From positions 1,932,001 through 1,996,000 of the forward strand of contig NZ_JAUTBJ010000002.1 in NCBI RefSeq assembly GCF_030819175.1: a stretch of DNA of 64,000 nt, read 5' to 3'. Positions 35,571-43,707 of this stretch are shown here, one piece after another. The translations under genes were made by a program, and so were the position numbers. The DNA comes from Sphingomonas sp. SORGH_AS_0879. GTDB taxonomy: Bacteria; Pseudomonadota; Alphaproteobacteria; Sphingomonadales; Sphingomonadaceae. Every line of letters starts with the position of its first letter. The stretch's first letter is position 1. The notes beneath the pieces were generated by a model. It made no database searches. It was not told where the DNA came from and worked only from the letters and a program-made list of their open reading frames with translations.

Positions 35571-36641
35571 TTACTTCGTCACCAGCGACCGGCCGAAGAA
35601 CGGCAACACCTGCTCTTGGAACCGCACGCCGATCCGGTTGACATGGTCGCCGTCATAGATCTCGAATGTGTGCGCGATGCCATAGCGCTCCATCGCGTCG
35701 TGCAACGCCTGCGCATCGGCCTTCAAGCCGTCCTGCGACCCGACGTCCAGCGCGATCGCGCGGTAGCTGCGCAAGGGGGCGACATATTGATCGACAAAGG
35801 CGAGCGGCGTGTTGGCCAGCCATTTGGCGGTGATGTCGTCGCGCATCTTGCCGTCCTTGACCGGCAGGTCGAGATAGAGCGGCGGGTTCTTCGGATTGGG
35901 CGACCAGGCGGCGGAGGCGGCCAGCATCGCGCGCTGGCCCCAGTTCAGCTTCTCCGACTCCCTGGGCGAGGACAGGCTGGTCAGCAGCTTCTCGTCGGTC
36001 CCCTCGGGCCGGGCCATCATGCGCGGCGACAGGCAGCAGGGGCTCATCATATAGATGGCGCCGTACATATCGGCATGCTTCATCCCGATGCGCGCGGTGC
36101 CATAGCCGCCCATCGAATGGCCCGCGAGGCCACGGGCTTCGCGACGGGGAATGGTGCGGTAGCGCGTGTCGATCGCCGCGATCAGGTCGTGGCTGACGAA
36201 CCGCTCGAAATCGCCGACCGTCTGCGAGGACGAATACATCGATCCGTTGTGCATCGTCTTGCTGTCGGGAAAGACCAGGATCATTGGCGGCACGCCACGC
36301 GCGAACGCCCCCTCGACCGAGGCGGGGACATGGATCTCCTTCGTCCACTGATCCGCGCCGATCGAATAGCCGTGGAGCGCATAGACGACCGGATAGCGGC
36401 GCGCCTTGTTCCTGGCATAATCGGGCGGCAGGACGACGATGACGTCGCGGTCGGCGCTGTTGCCCTCCAGATTGCCTTCGATCGCGGGCGAATGGACCTT
36501 GATCCGCTCGACCGTCACCGGCTTCGCACCGGGCACCGTGGCGGGGTTCTGCGTCGTCATCTGGGCGGGCAGCGCGGCGAGCGGCGTGCAAGCCAATCCG
36601 GCGGCGAGCAGCCAGTGCGTCTTCGACATAGGACATGCCAT
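35571..36641 (-). CDS. Esterase of the alpha/beta-hydrolase (esterase D / CE1-like) family
   Basis: A 356-residue secreted esterase. Signal peptide region is HWLLAAGLACTPLAALPAQ. The core shows VVLPPDYARNKARRYPVVYA and ALHGYS for the oxyanion region. The nucleophile Ser is at about 176 in GLAGHSMGGYG, with the acid Asp in ALDVGSQDG and the His in EIYDGDHVNR. These match the Esterase (PF00756) family, which includes feruloyl and acetyl-xylan esterases. The start is ATG 36641, nine bases after GGAGG. A LacI-type operator lies 98 bp upstream. Together with the neighbours this suggests removal of feruloyl or acetyl groups from xylan. The acyl group is not shown by the sequence. Confidence 0.83.
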   Translation of the reverse strand: MACPMSKTHWLLAAGLACTPLAALPAQMTTQNPATVPGAKPVTVERIKVHSPAIEGNLEGNSADRDVIVVLPPDYARNKARRYPVVYALHGYSIGADQWTKEIHVPASVEGAFARGVPPMILVFPDSKTMHNGSMYSSSQTVGDFERFVSHDLIAAIDTRYRTIPRREARGLAGHSMGGYGTARIGMKHADMYGAIYMMSPCCLSPRMMARPEGTDEKLLTSLSSPRESEKLNWGQRAMLAASAAWSPNPKNPPLYLDLPVKDGKMRDDITAKWLANTPLAFVDQYVAPLRSYRAIALDVGSQDGLKADAQALHDAMERYGIAHTFEIYDGDHVNRIGVRFQEQVLPFFGRSLVTK

Positions 36642-36738
36642 GCGGGTGATCCTCCCTCTTGAAAACGATGCCGACATGGATGTGCCGGTCTGCGATATGC
36701 TTGCGAAATGCCGTGCCCCGCGATGAGACGGGCGGGGC

Positions 36739-36752
36739 GGATATCGTTACCA
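36739..36752. promoter_or_regulatory. LacI-type operator upstream of the esterase gene
   Basis: GGATATCGTTACCA carries the core TATCGTTA and a right half GTTACCA, the same pattern as the other xylan-locus sites. It is 98 bp upstream of the esterase start. Confidence 0.55.
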
Positions 36753-36800
36753 ACAATGCGGATTGGGCCTTGTCAAGCGGGGCGGTAGAGGGTTTCCCTT

Positions 36801-36888
36801 GGCCTTCGACTTCGCTCAGGCTGAACGGAGGTTGGGGACAGAAGGCCATATTCCCTCGCTTCGTTCAGCCTGAGCGAAGTCGAAGGTC
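36801..36888. repeat. Paired inverted REP-like repeat (family 1)
   Basis: The 27-bp unit beginning GGCCTTCGACTTCGCTCAGG (36801-36827) is repeated in inverted form at 36862-36888 with one mismatch. The spacing of 34 bp is almost the same as at 26159-26244. Confidence 0.85.
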
Positions 36889-36941
36889 ACGTCCCGAACC
36901 CGGAACTGGAAAACCGCGAACCGGCCTTGCATCCTCGTCGT

Positions 36942-36955
36942 TGATAGCGCTATCG
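36942..36955. promoter_or_regulatory. LacI-type operator upstream of GH43-xylB-xylA
   Basis: TGATAGCGCTATCG contains a perfect 12-bp palindrome GATAGCGCTATC with the core TAGCGCTA. It lies 46 bp before the GH43 start and is the most symmetric of the set. Confidence 0.65.
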
Positions 36956-37000
36956 TGCCTGGAAAGCTCCGGATACGGGGCAAATGGGAGAGAGAAAGCG

Positions 37001-38140
37001 ATGAAGCGCTTGATGATGGCCAGCCTGGTCCTGGGGCTTGGCACCGCAGCCTGCGGATCGCCGCAGACGGCCGAGAATACCGCGCAGGAGAACACCGCTA
37101 CTGCGTCGAACGACACCAATCCGACGTCGCCCGATGGCCGCCATTATCTGTCGCAGCCGTTGGTGCGCGAGATCTTTACCGCCGACCCCTCCGCGCATGT
37201 CTGGGGCGATGGAAAGATGTATATCTATCCCAGCCACGACGTGCCGACCGACACGCCCAACGACGATCTGGGCAACCAGTACGCCATGCGCGATTACCGC
37301 GTGCTGCGCATGGACGAGCCGGGCGGCAAGGTCACCATAGGCCCCGTCGCGCTCGACGTGAAGGACGTGCCCTGGGCCTCGCAGCAGATGTGGGCCCCCG
37401 ATGCCGCCTATAAGGACGGCACCTATTATCTCTATTTCCCGGCGCGCGATAAGACCAAGGATCGCAACGGCCTGGGCGCGTTCCGCATCGGCGTTGCGAC
37501 CTCCAGGAATCCGATGGGCCCGTTCAAGGCCGAGCCGGAGGCGATCCCCGGCAGCTTCTCGATGGACCCCGCCGTCTATCAGGACACGGACGGCACGGCG
37601 TACATGTATTTCGGCGGCATCTGGGGCGGTCAGCTTCAGCGCTGGAAGGACGGCAAGTACGACCCGAACGGCAGCGACACCGACCTGAAGCAGGACGACC
37701 AGCCCGCACTGTCGGGGAAGGTCGTCAAGCTGAACCCCGACATGAAGACCTTCGCCGAAACCCCGCGCGACGCGGTGATCCTCGACGAAAAGGGCAAGCC
37801 CGTGTTGGGCGGCGCGCATGACAAGCGCTTCTTCGAGGGCTCCTGGGTCTTCAAGCGCGACGGCAAATATTATTACACCTATTCGACCGGCGACACGCAC
37901 TTCCTGAACTATGCGATCGGCACCAGCCCCTATGGTCCCTTCACCTATAAGGGCCATATCCTGAAGCCGGTGCAGGGCTGGACCACCCATCATTCGATCG
38001 TCGAGTGGAAGGGCAAATGGTGGCTTTTCTACGCCGACACGCAATTGTCCGATAAGAACCACCTGCGTAACGTCAAGATGACCGAGTTGAAGTTCAACCC
38101 GGACGGGACGATCCCGACCATCGATCCGTTCGTGAAGTAA
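37001..38140 (+). CDS. GH43 lipoprotein, xylosidase/arabinofuranosidase type
   Basis: A 379-residue family 43 enzyme with a lipoprotein signal (LVLGLGTAAC, lipidated Cys about 18) and a Thr/Asn-rich linker to about residue 45. It is therefore tethered to a membrane. Catalytic residues are Asp about 62 (TADPSAHVWGD), Asp about 189 (SFSMDPAVYQD) and Glu about 279 (KRFFEGSWVFK). It lacks the C-terminal sandwich of the other two GH43 enzymes in the locus. ATG 37001 follows GGGAGAGAGAAAG. It heads the operon with xylB (9 bp gap) and xylA, so it probably releases the xylose that these use. The final substrate could be arabinosyl-decorated oligosaccharide. Confidence 0.87.
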   Translation: MKRLMMASLVLGLGTAACGSPQTAENTAQENTATASNDTNPTSPDGRHYLSQPLVREIFTADPSAHVWGDGKMYIYPSHDVPTDTPNDDLGNQYAMRDYRVLRMDEPGGKVTIGPVALDVKDVPWASQQMWAPDAAYKDGTYYLYFPARDKTKDRNGLGAFRIGVATSRNPMGPFKAEPEAIPGSFSMDPAVYQDTDGTAYMYFGGIWGGQLQRWKDGKYDPNGSDTDLKQDDQPALSGKVVKLNPDMKTFAETPRDAVILDEKGKPVLGGAHDKRFFEGSWVFKRDGKYYYTYSTGDTHFLNYAIGTSPYGPFTYKGHILKPVQGWTTHHSIVEWKGKWWLFYADTQLSDKNHLRNVKMTELKFNPDGTIPTIDPFVK

Positions 38141-38149
38141 GGACGACGC

Positions 38150-39598
38150 ATGTTCCTTGGCATCGATATCGGTACGTCGGGCGTAAAGGCCGTCGTGCTG
38201 GACGAACATGGCGCGGTGGTCGGGCAGGGGACGGCGGCGCTGACCGTGCAGCGTCCCCACCCGCTCTGGTCCGAACAGGACCCGGAAGCATGGTGGCAGG
38301 CGACGACCGCGGCGGTCCGGGCGATTGACCCGGCGGTCCGCCGGGCGGTGCGCGGAGTCGGTCTGGCGGGGCAGATGCACGGCGCGACCCTGCTGGGCGC
38401 GGACGATCAGCCGCTCCGCCCCGGCATCCTCTGGAATGACGGGCGCAGCCATGCCGAATGCGCGGAACTGGAGGCGAAGGCCCCCGCGCTTCATCGCATC
38501 GCGGGCAATCTCGCCATGCCGGGCTTCACCGCGCCCAAGCTGCTCTGGGTCGCGCATCACGAGCCGGAAACCTTTGCTGCCATCCGTACCGTGCTGCTGC
38601 CCAAGGATTATGTCCGGCTGCGGATGACGGGCGAAAAGGCTTCGGACGTGTCGGACGCGGCGGGCACCCTGTGGCTGGACGTTGCCGCGCGCGAATGGAG
38701 CGACGAGATCCTCGCCGCGACCGGCCTGACCCGCGATCAGATGCCGCAGGCGGTCGAGGGTACGGCGCAGACCGGTCGCCTCCGGGCCGACGTGGCCGAA
38801 GCCTGGGGCATGGATCAGGTGCCGGTGGCGGGCGGCGGCGGCGACAATGCTGCCGGGGCTGCGGGTGTGGGTGTCGTCAAGGACGGCGACGCGCTGTTGT
38901 CGCTGGGCACGTCGGGCGTGATCTTCGCGGCGACGCGCGAGTTCCGGCCCAATCCGGCGGGCGCGGTTCATGCCTTCTGCCACTGTCTGCCCAATGTCTG
39001 GCACCAGATGTCGGTCCATCTGTCGGCGGCGGCGTGCATCGACTGGGTCGCGCGGCTGACCGGCACGCCGGGTGCCGCCGAACTCTTCGCCCGCGCCGAA
39101 AGCGTCGGCCCGGCGAGCGGCCCCGAAATCTTCCTGCCCTATCTGTCGGGCGAGCGGACGCCGCATAACGATGCGGAGGTGCGCGGCGCGTTCCTGGGGC
39201 TGGACCATGACACCACGCCCGAGCGGCTGGCGCAGGCGGTGCTGGAGGGGGTGGCCTTCGCGCTCGCCGATGGCCTGTCGGTGCTGCGCGATGCGGGCAC
39301 CGAATTGTCGCAACTCTCCGTCATCGGCGGCGGGGCGCGCTCCTCCTATTGGGGCCAGACGCTGGCCGCCGCGCTGGGCGTCGAACTCGTCTATCTGAAG
39401 GGTGGCGAGGTCGGGCCCGCGCTTGGGGCCGCACGTTTGGCGCAACTGGCGGTCGATGGCGGTTCGCCGGAAGAGGTCTGTGCGCCTCCGCCCGTCAGCC
39501 ATAGCATCGCCCCCGACGCCGCGCTCGCCGAGCGTTTCGCCCCCAAGATCGCGCAATTCCGCGACAGCTATTCCCGTATCACTCCGAGGAACCGTTAA
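38150..39598 (+). CDS. xylB: Xylulokinase
   Basis: A 482-residue FGGY-family sugar kinase. The N-terminal phosphate-binding MFLGIDIGTSGVKAVVLDEH, then GLAGQMHGATLLGADDQPLR, ILWNDGRS and LPKDYVRLRMTGEKASDVSD, match xylulokinases. The C-terminal ATP site is VIGGGARSSYWGQ. It phosphorylates D-xylulose to xylulose 5-phosphate in the cytoplasm, completing entry into the pentose phosphate pathway. It begins 9 bp after the GH43 lipoprotein stop and its TAA touches the xylA ATG, so the three form one transcript under the operator at 36942. Confidence 0.95.
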   Translation: MFLGIDIGTSGVKAVVLDEHGAVVGQGTAALTVQRPHPLWSEQDPEAWWQATTAAVRAIDPAVRRAVRGVGLAGQMHGATLLGADDQPLRPGILWNDGRSHAECAELEAKAPALHRIAGNLAMPGFTAPKLLWVAHHEPETFAAIRTVLLPKDYVRLRMTGEKASDVSDAAGTLWLDVAAREWSDEILAATGLTRDQMPQAVEGTAQTGRLRADVAEAWGMDQVPVAGGGGDNAAGAAGVGVVKDGDALLSLGTSGVIFAATREFRPNPAGAVHAFCHCLPNVWHQMSVHLSAAACIDWVARLTGTPGAAELFARAESVGPASGPEIFLPYLSGERTPHNDAEVRGAFLGLDHDTTPERLAQAVLEGVAFALADGLSVLRDAGTELSQLSVIGGGARSSYWGQTLAAALGVELVYLKGGEVGPALGAARLAQLAVDGGSPEEVCAPPPVSHSIAPDAALAERFAPKIAQFRDSYSRITPRNR

Positions 39599-40921
39599 AT
39601 GGCTACCGACTTTTTCGCCGATATCCCGACGATCCGTTACGAAGGCCCGGACAGCGAGAACGAACTCGCTTACCGCTTCTACGACAAGAACCGCGTCGTG
39701 CTGGGCAAGACGATGGAGGAGCATCTCCGCTTCGCCGCCTGTTTCTGGCACACCTTCTGCTGGCCGGGTTCTGACGTGTTCGGCGGTGGCACGTTCAACC
39801 GTCCGTGGCACGCCGGTGCCAATGACAGCGCCGCCGCCGCGCAGAAGCGTGAAGTGGCGTTCGACTTCTTCTCGAAGCTCGACATCCCCTATTACTGCTT
39901 CCACGACGTCGATGTGATGGCCGATGCGCAGGGCGTCGCCGAGCATCGCCGTTATTTCGCGGAAGCCGTCGATCACCTCGAAAAGCTTCAGGCTTCGTCG
40001 GGCCGCAAGCTGCTCTGGGGCACCGCGAACCTGTTCAGCCATCCGCGCTTCGCCGCCGGTGGCGCGACCAACCCGGACCCCGAAGTCTATGCGTTCGGCG
40101 CGATGCAGGTCCGCGACGCGCTGGAGGCCACGCATCGTCTGGGCGGCTCCAACTATGTGCTGTGGGGCGGTCGTGAGGGTTACGAGACGCTGCTCAATAC
40201 CAACATGAAGCGTGAACTCGACAATCTGGGCCGCTTCCTGACGCTGGTCGTCGAGCACAAGCACAAGATCGGCTTCAACGGCACCATCCTGATCGAGCCG
40301 AAGCCGCACGAGCCGACCAAGCATCAGTACGACTTCGACACCGCGACCGTGTACGGCTTCCTGAAGGCCTACGGCCTGGAGAACGAGGTCAAGGTCAATA
40401 TCGAGGCGAACCACGCCACGCTGGCCGGTCATACCTTCGAGCATGAGATCGCGACCGCGGGTGCGCTGGGCATCTTCGGCTCGATCGACGCCAATCGCGG
40501 CGACCACCAGAATGGCTGGGATACCGATCAATTCCCCAACTCGGTCGAGGAACTGACGCTGGCCATGCTGGAGATCATCCGGGCGGGCGGCTTCACCACC
40601 GGCGGCTTCAATTTCGACGCCAAGGTGCGTCGCCAGTCGATGGACGCGGTCGACCTGTTCCATGGCCATGTCGGCGGGATCGACGTGGTGGCCAAGGGCC
40701 TGCTCAACGCCGCCGCGCTGATCGAGGACGGCCGCCTGGATGCGATCAAGGCCGAGCGTTATGCCGGTTGGGACGGCGACTTCGGCCAGAAGGTCGGCGG
40801 CCTCGATCTGGCGGGCATCGCCGATCTGGCGGTCGAGAAGGCGGTCGATCCGAAGCCCCGCTCGGGCCGTCAGGAGCGGATCGAGAATATCGTCAACCGT
40901 ATCGTGAACTCGGGCAGGTAA
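39599..40921 (+). CDS. xylA: Xylose isomerase
   Basis: A 440-residue class II xylose isomerase, which converts D-xylose to D-xylulose using two divalent metal ions. Signature stretches include [29 protein letters not shown] (catalytic His), [37 protein letters not shown] and [18 protein letters not shown] with the metal-binding Glu, His and Asp. The ATG follows the xylB stop directly. Length and all motifs are normal. A rho-independent terminator about 40 bp downstream closes the operon. Confidence 0.97.
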   Translation: MATDFFADIPTIRYEGPDSENELAYRFYDKNRVVLGKTMEEHLRFAACFWHTFCWPGSDVFGGGTFNRPWHAGANDSAAAAQKREVAFDFFSKLDIPYYCFHDVDVMADAQGVAEHRRYFAEAVDHLEKLQASSGRKLLWGTANLFSHPRFAAGGATNPDPEVYAFGAMQVRDALEATHRLGGSNYVLWGGREGYETLLNTNMKRELDNLGRFLTLVVEHKHKIGFNGTILIEPKPHEPTKHQYDFDTATVYGFLKAYGLENEVKVNIEANHATLAGHTFEHEIATAGALGIFGSIDANRGDHQNGWDTDQFPNSVEELTLAMLEIIRAGGFTTGGFNFDAKVRRQSMDAVDLFHGHVGGIDVVAKGLLNAAALIEDGRLDAIKAERYAGWDGDFGQKVGGLDLAGIADLAVEKAVDPKPRSGRQERIENIVNRIVNSGR

Positions 40922-40962
40922 AGGGGGAGGGGCCGGTTGATCCGGTCCGCCTGCCAGAAAGA

Positions 40963-41000
40963 AAAGGGGCGCGTCCGACAGTCGGGCGCGCCCCTTTCTT
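40963..41000 (+). terminator. Rho-independent terminator of the GH43-xylB-xylA operon
   Basis: AAAGGGGCGCG (40963-40973) pairs with CGCGCCCCTTT (40987-40997) around a 13-base loop, followed by CTT. It ends the operon 41 bases after the xylA stop. Confidence 0.8.
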
Positions 41001-41014
41001 ATGCCCGGTCGCCT

Positions 41015-41100
41015 GGCCTTCGACTTCGCTCAGGCTGAACGGAGGTGGTGAAGGACCTGCTCTCCCCCCTCTGTTCAGCTTGAACGAAGTCGAAGGGGCC
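41015..41100. repeat. Paired inverted REP-like repeat (family 1, one arm degenerate)
   Basis: The full unit starts at 41015 (GGCCTTCGACTTCGCTCAGG). The inverted arm at 41072-41100 has several substitutions (TGTTCAGCTTGAACGAAG). It lies between convergent xylA and the aminotransferase gene, right after the xylA terminator. Confidence 0.8.
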
Positions 41101-41143
41101 AAGGGAATCCCGCCGTCCAGCACGAACGGCGGGACGTGTCGGA

Positions 41144-42334
41144 TCAGGCCACCCCGTTCGCCGCCATATCCCGCAGCGCCGCATGGAAGCGCCCGATCGC
41201 TTCCGTGCTGAACCCCGCGATATTGATCCGCCCCGATCCGGCCATGTAGATGCCATGCCGGTCCCGCAGCCATTCGACCTGCGAGGGCGATAGGGGCAAG
41301 GTTGCGAACATGCCCTTGCCCCCGGCGACCGCCGCCAGATCGATCGAGCCGATCCGGCCACCCGCCGCCAGTGCGGCGCGCAGGCCCGCCAACCGCTGTC
41401 GCATCGTCTCCAGTTCCTCGCGCCATTCGCGGGTCAGTGTCTCGTCTTCCAGAATGATGCGCACGATGGCCGCGCCGTGATCGGGCGGCATCGACCAGTT
41501 GGCACGCGCCAGCGACAGCAGGTTGGACAGCACCACCATGCCGGTATCGGCATCGGGCGACAGGGCGAACAAGGCTCCGGTCCGCTCGCGATACAGCCCG
41601 AAATTCTTGTCGCAGGAATAGGCGAGCAGCGCTTCCGGCACCGCCGACAGGATCGTGCGTGCGCCCGCCGCATCCTGATCGAACCCGTCGCCCAGCCCCT
41701 GATAGGCGAGATCGACGACCGGGGTCAGCGACTTGTCGGCGATATGGCGCGCGATGGCGGTCCATCCGGCGGCATCGGGGTCGATCCCGATGGGGTTGTG
41801 ACAGCATCCGTGCAGCAGCACCGCCTCGCCTTCCTCCGCGCCGTCCAGCCCGCGAAGGAAGCCGTCCAGATCGAAGACCTGGCTGGTCAGGTCGTAGCAG
41901 GGGATCATCACCGGCTCGACGCCCGCCTGTCGGAACAGCGGCGCGTGATTGGCCCAGCTCGGGCTGCCGATCCAGATGCGGGGGACGCCCGCGCGGGCGA
42001 GCAGTTCGGCGGCGAGGCGCAGCGCCCCCGTACCGCCCGGCGTCTGGAGACCGACGACGCGATCGGCGGCCACGGTGTCGGCCAGGACCAGCGCGGCCAG
42101 CGCACGGACGAAACCGACATCCCCCTCGGGCCCGAGATAGGATTTGCTCGGTTGCTCGGCGAGCAGGCGGGCTTCGGCGGCCTTGACGGCGGTCATGACC
42201 GGGGTGCGTCCTTCCTCATCGCGGAACACGCCGACGCCCAGATCGATCTTGTCGGCGCGCGGGTCGGCGGCGTGCTGGCCGATGATCCGCAACAGGGGAT
42301 CGTCGGGCTGGCGGGTCAGGTTCGCGAAACGCAT
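41144..42334 (-). CDS. Aromatic/aspartate aminotransferase, PLP-dependent
   Basis: A 396-residue class I aminotransferase of the AspC/TyrB type. Features are IDLGVGVFRDEEGRTPVM, KSYLGPEGD, QTPGGTGALRLAAELL (phosphate-binding region), LLHGCCHNPIGIDP, DLAYQGLGDG, and the PLP Lys in SCDKNFGLYRERTGAL. A C-terminal Arg for the substrate carboxylate lies in GSGRINIAG. It exchanges amino groups between glutamate and aspartate or aromatic amino acids in the cytoplasm. The start is ATG 42334. The frame extends to 42457 without a start signal. It is a single gene on its strand, so its metabolic role cannot be narrowed from context. A palindrome at 42457-42470 may be its operator. Confidence 0.92.
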   Translation of the reverse strand: MRFANLTRQPDDPLLRIIGQHAADPRADKIDLGVGVFRDEEGRTPVMTAVKAAEARLLAEQPSKSYLGPEGDVGFVRALAALVLADTVAADRVVGLQTPGGTGALRLAAELLARAGVPRIWIGSPSWANHAPLFRQAGVEPVMIPCYDLTSQVFDLDGFLRGLDGAEEGEAVLLHGCCHNPIGIDPDAAGWTAIARHIADKSLTPVVDLAYQGLGDGFDQDAAGARTILSAVPEALLAYSCDKNFGLYRERTGALFALSPDADTGMVVLSNLLSLARANWSMPPDHGAAIVRIILEDETLTREWREELETMRQRLAGLRAALAAGGRIGSIDLAAVAGGKGMFATLPLSPSQVEWLRDRHGIYMAGSGRINIAGFSTEAIGRFHAALRDMAANGVA

Positions 42335-42746
42335 GGCAAGGCCTCTTGGACGGAAAGGCGCGCACCATAGGGTCCCGGCAGGGAAAGGGAATGCCCGGCG
42401 GTTCATGGACGGCGATCCCTGTCGCCGGGCAATCGGAATGCCTGAGCCGAAACACAATGGTTTGTACCATCAACGCATCCCGTTTTCAGATCTAACTCAC
42501 GAAAAATACGGCATATTGATATGTATTATGGAGCGTGTGCTGCGTTTGTTCGTAGACCTTGTGGACGGAATTTCCGGTGGCGCCCAGCTCGCCCTGCCAT
42601 GACCGTGATGGCACGCCGATCCTGGGCCTTACCAACGGTTCGGCTCCGTCGAACCCTCAATATTGTCAGTCCCGATGACGTGCGTCGCGTCATCGTCGTT
42701 GTCGTGCGGCCGTGACAGGCGGGCGGCGTGATGAGGAAAGTTTGCG
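42335..42746. other. Intergenic region, AT-rich, with palindromes
   Basis: No gene is supported here. The region holds ATGGTTTGTACCAT (42457-42470), a TGGT-N4-ACCA palindrome of the type bound by GntR-like regulators, 123 bp before the aminotransferase start. An AT-rich patch follows at 42481-42530, probably promoter DNA, with CATAT-TG-ATATG at 42513-42524. A GATGACG/CGTCATC stem lies near 42673-42693. The 24-codon frame at 42528-42602 lacks a ribosome site and is not called. Confidence 0.5.
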
Positions 42747-42857
42747 ATGAATATTTGTCGGCCCATCTCGCGCGTTACGACGATCCAGGCATCGCTGCCA
42801 CGGCCTGCGCCGCATGAGCATGGTGCCGGTTTCATGCAGGCGGAGTATAAACCATGA
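42747..42857 (+). CDS. Possible 36-residue leader ORF coupled to the Crp/Fnr gene
   Basis: MNICRPISRVTTIQASLPRP and 16 more residues, with GAGGAAAG six bases before the ATG. Its TGA overlaps the regulator's ATG as ATGA, which is the pattern of translational coupling. No domain or signal is recognised. It may be a leader peptide or a chance frame. The regulator also has its own GGAG eight bases before its start. Confidence 0.35.
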   Translation: MNICRPISRVTTIQASLPRPAPHEHGAGFMQAEYKP

Positions 42858-43576
42858 CGCTGGGTGTGGTTCGCCCCGCCATGGGGCATTCGGTATCGGC
42901 GCTGAGCCGGTTGTCGCGGCTGGCCTCGCTCGACAAGCTGGCGGAGGCCGCGTTGATCGAGGCGATGTCGCGCCCGCAGCACTTCCGTCCCCGCCGCGAC
43001 CTGATGGTCGAGGGACGCGATATCGCCAGCCCGCATCTGATCCTGTCGGGCTGGGCCGCGCGGGTCCGCATCCTGCTCGACGGGCGGCGGCAATTCCTGA
43101 ACTTTCTGCTGCCGGGCGATGTGGTGGGGCTGTACCATCATCAACGACCGCTTGCGCCGACCAGTATCATCACGCTGACCGAAGTCACTACCTGTACACC
43201 CCCCGCCTGGGGAACGAACCCGTCGCTGGACGAAGCCTATGGCGTCGCGCATGCGCTGGACGAGGCTTTTCTGCTCGCCCAGATCGCACGGCTGGGTCGG
43301 ATGAACGCGATGGAGCGGATCGGCGACCTCATGCTGGAGTTGCAGGAGCGGCTCACGATGAGCGACCTGACCCATGGCCCCAGCTTCGAATTGCCGATCA
43401 CGCAGGAAACGTTGGCCGACGCGCTGGGGCTGACGGCGGTGCATGTGAACCGGATGCTTCAGGCGGCACGGCGCGCGGGCGATCTGATCTGGTCGTCGCG
43501 ATCGATCACTATCCCCGACCCGAAGATGCTGGCGCGCAAGGTCGGTCGAGTGCCCATCCGCGTGTCGGGAAGCTGA
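42854..43576 (+). CDS. Crp/Fnr-family transcriptional regulator
   Basis: A 240-residue regulator with an N-terminal cyclic-nucleotide-binding-type beta-roll (about 20-145, with FRPRRDLMVEGRDIASPHLI and NFLLPGDVVGLYHH). A dimer helix follows, then a C-terminal HTH_Crp (about 170-225, LPITQETLADALGLTAVHVN followed by RMLQAARRAGDLI). There is no cysteine cluster for an Fe-S centre, so it is not a direct oxygen sensor of the FNR kind. The recognition helix reads VHVNR rather than the E-x-x-S-R that contacts TTGAT half-sites in FNR and FixK. The stress-type operon lies downstream. Whether it controls that operon is not shown. Confidence 0.88.
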   Translation: MTLGVVRPAMGHSVSALSRLSRLASLDKLAEAALIEAMSRPQHFRPRRDLMVEGRDIASPHLILSGWAARVRILLDGRRQFLNFLLPGDVVGLYHHQRPLAPTSIITLTEVTTCTPPAWGTNPSLDEAYGVAHALDEAFLLAQIARLGRMNAMERIGDLMLELQERLTMSDLTHGPSFELPITQETLADALGLTAVHVNRMLQAARRAGDLIWSSRSITIPDPKMLARKVGRVPIRVSGS

Positions 43577-43608
43577 CCTCGCCAACGGCCGTCCATCATC
43601 GCGGTTGG

Positions 43609-43632
43609 ATATCTTGATGTCCATCAAGATAT
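43609..43632. promoter_or_regulatory. FNR/FixK-type box within a 24-bp palindrome
   Basis: ATATCTTGATG and CATCAAGATAT form an extended palindrome around TC. Its heart, TTGAT-GTCC-ATCAA (43614-43627), is a perfect match to the FNR/FixK consensus TTGAT-N4-ATCAA. It is 76 bp before the SRPBCC start and 33 bp after the Crp/Fnr gene stop. It could also act as a hairpin, but no T-run follows. Confidence 0.65.
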
Positions 43633-43653
43633 TGGAAAAACATGATTAAATAA

Positions 43654-43678
43654 GGAACAACCATCCTCATCCCGCGCT
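43654..43678 (+). promoter_or_regulatory. EcfG-type general stress promoter candidate
   Basis: GGAAC (43654-43658) is the -35 element of alphaproteobacterial EcfG promoters. CGCT follows after 16 bp and differs by one base from the CGTT -10 consensus. It lies 30 bp before the SRPBCC start, and the operon content (DUF892, dehydrogenases) fits the general stress response. Confidence 0.45.
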
Positions 43679-43707
43679 GTCCGGGCAAGGAATGAGGAGA
43701 GAGGCTT

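Larger units (their letters stand above)
36642..37000. other. Divergent intergenic region of the esterase and GH43-xylBA operon
   Basis: This 359-bp stretch has no supportable gene. It contains the operator 36739-36752 toward the esterase, the inverted REP-like pair 36801-36888, and the operator 36942-36955 before GH43. The REP-like hairpin between the two operators would insulate the two divergent promoters from each other. Confidence 0.7.

Noticed and set aside
36660..36930. Short frames giving peptides such as FSLSEVEG and DFAQAER near 26.2, 36.8, 41.0 and 60.0 kb
   Set aside because: These are translations of the family 1 repeat, not genes.
42528..42602. 24-codon frame MERVLRLFVDLVDGISGGAQ
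   Set aside because: No ribosome site, no coupling to a following gene and no recognisable bacteriocin or leader pattern beyond a single GG.
43609..43632. Terminator of the Crp/Fnr gene at the 24-bp palindrome
   Set aside because: The stem is AT-rich and no T-run follows on the coding strand. The exact FNR-box core makes an operator the better reading.
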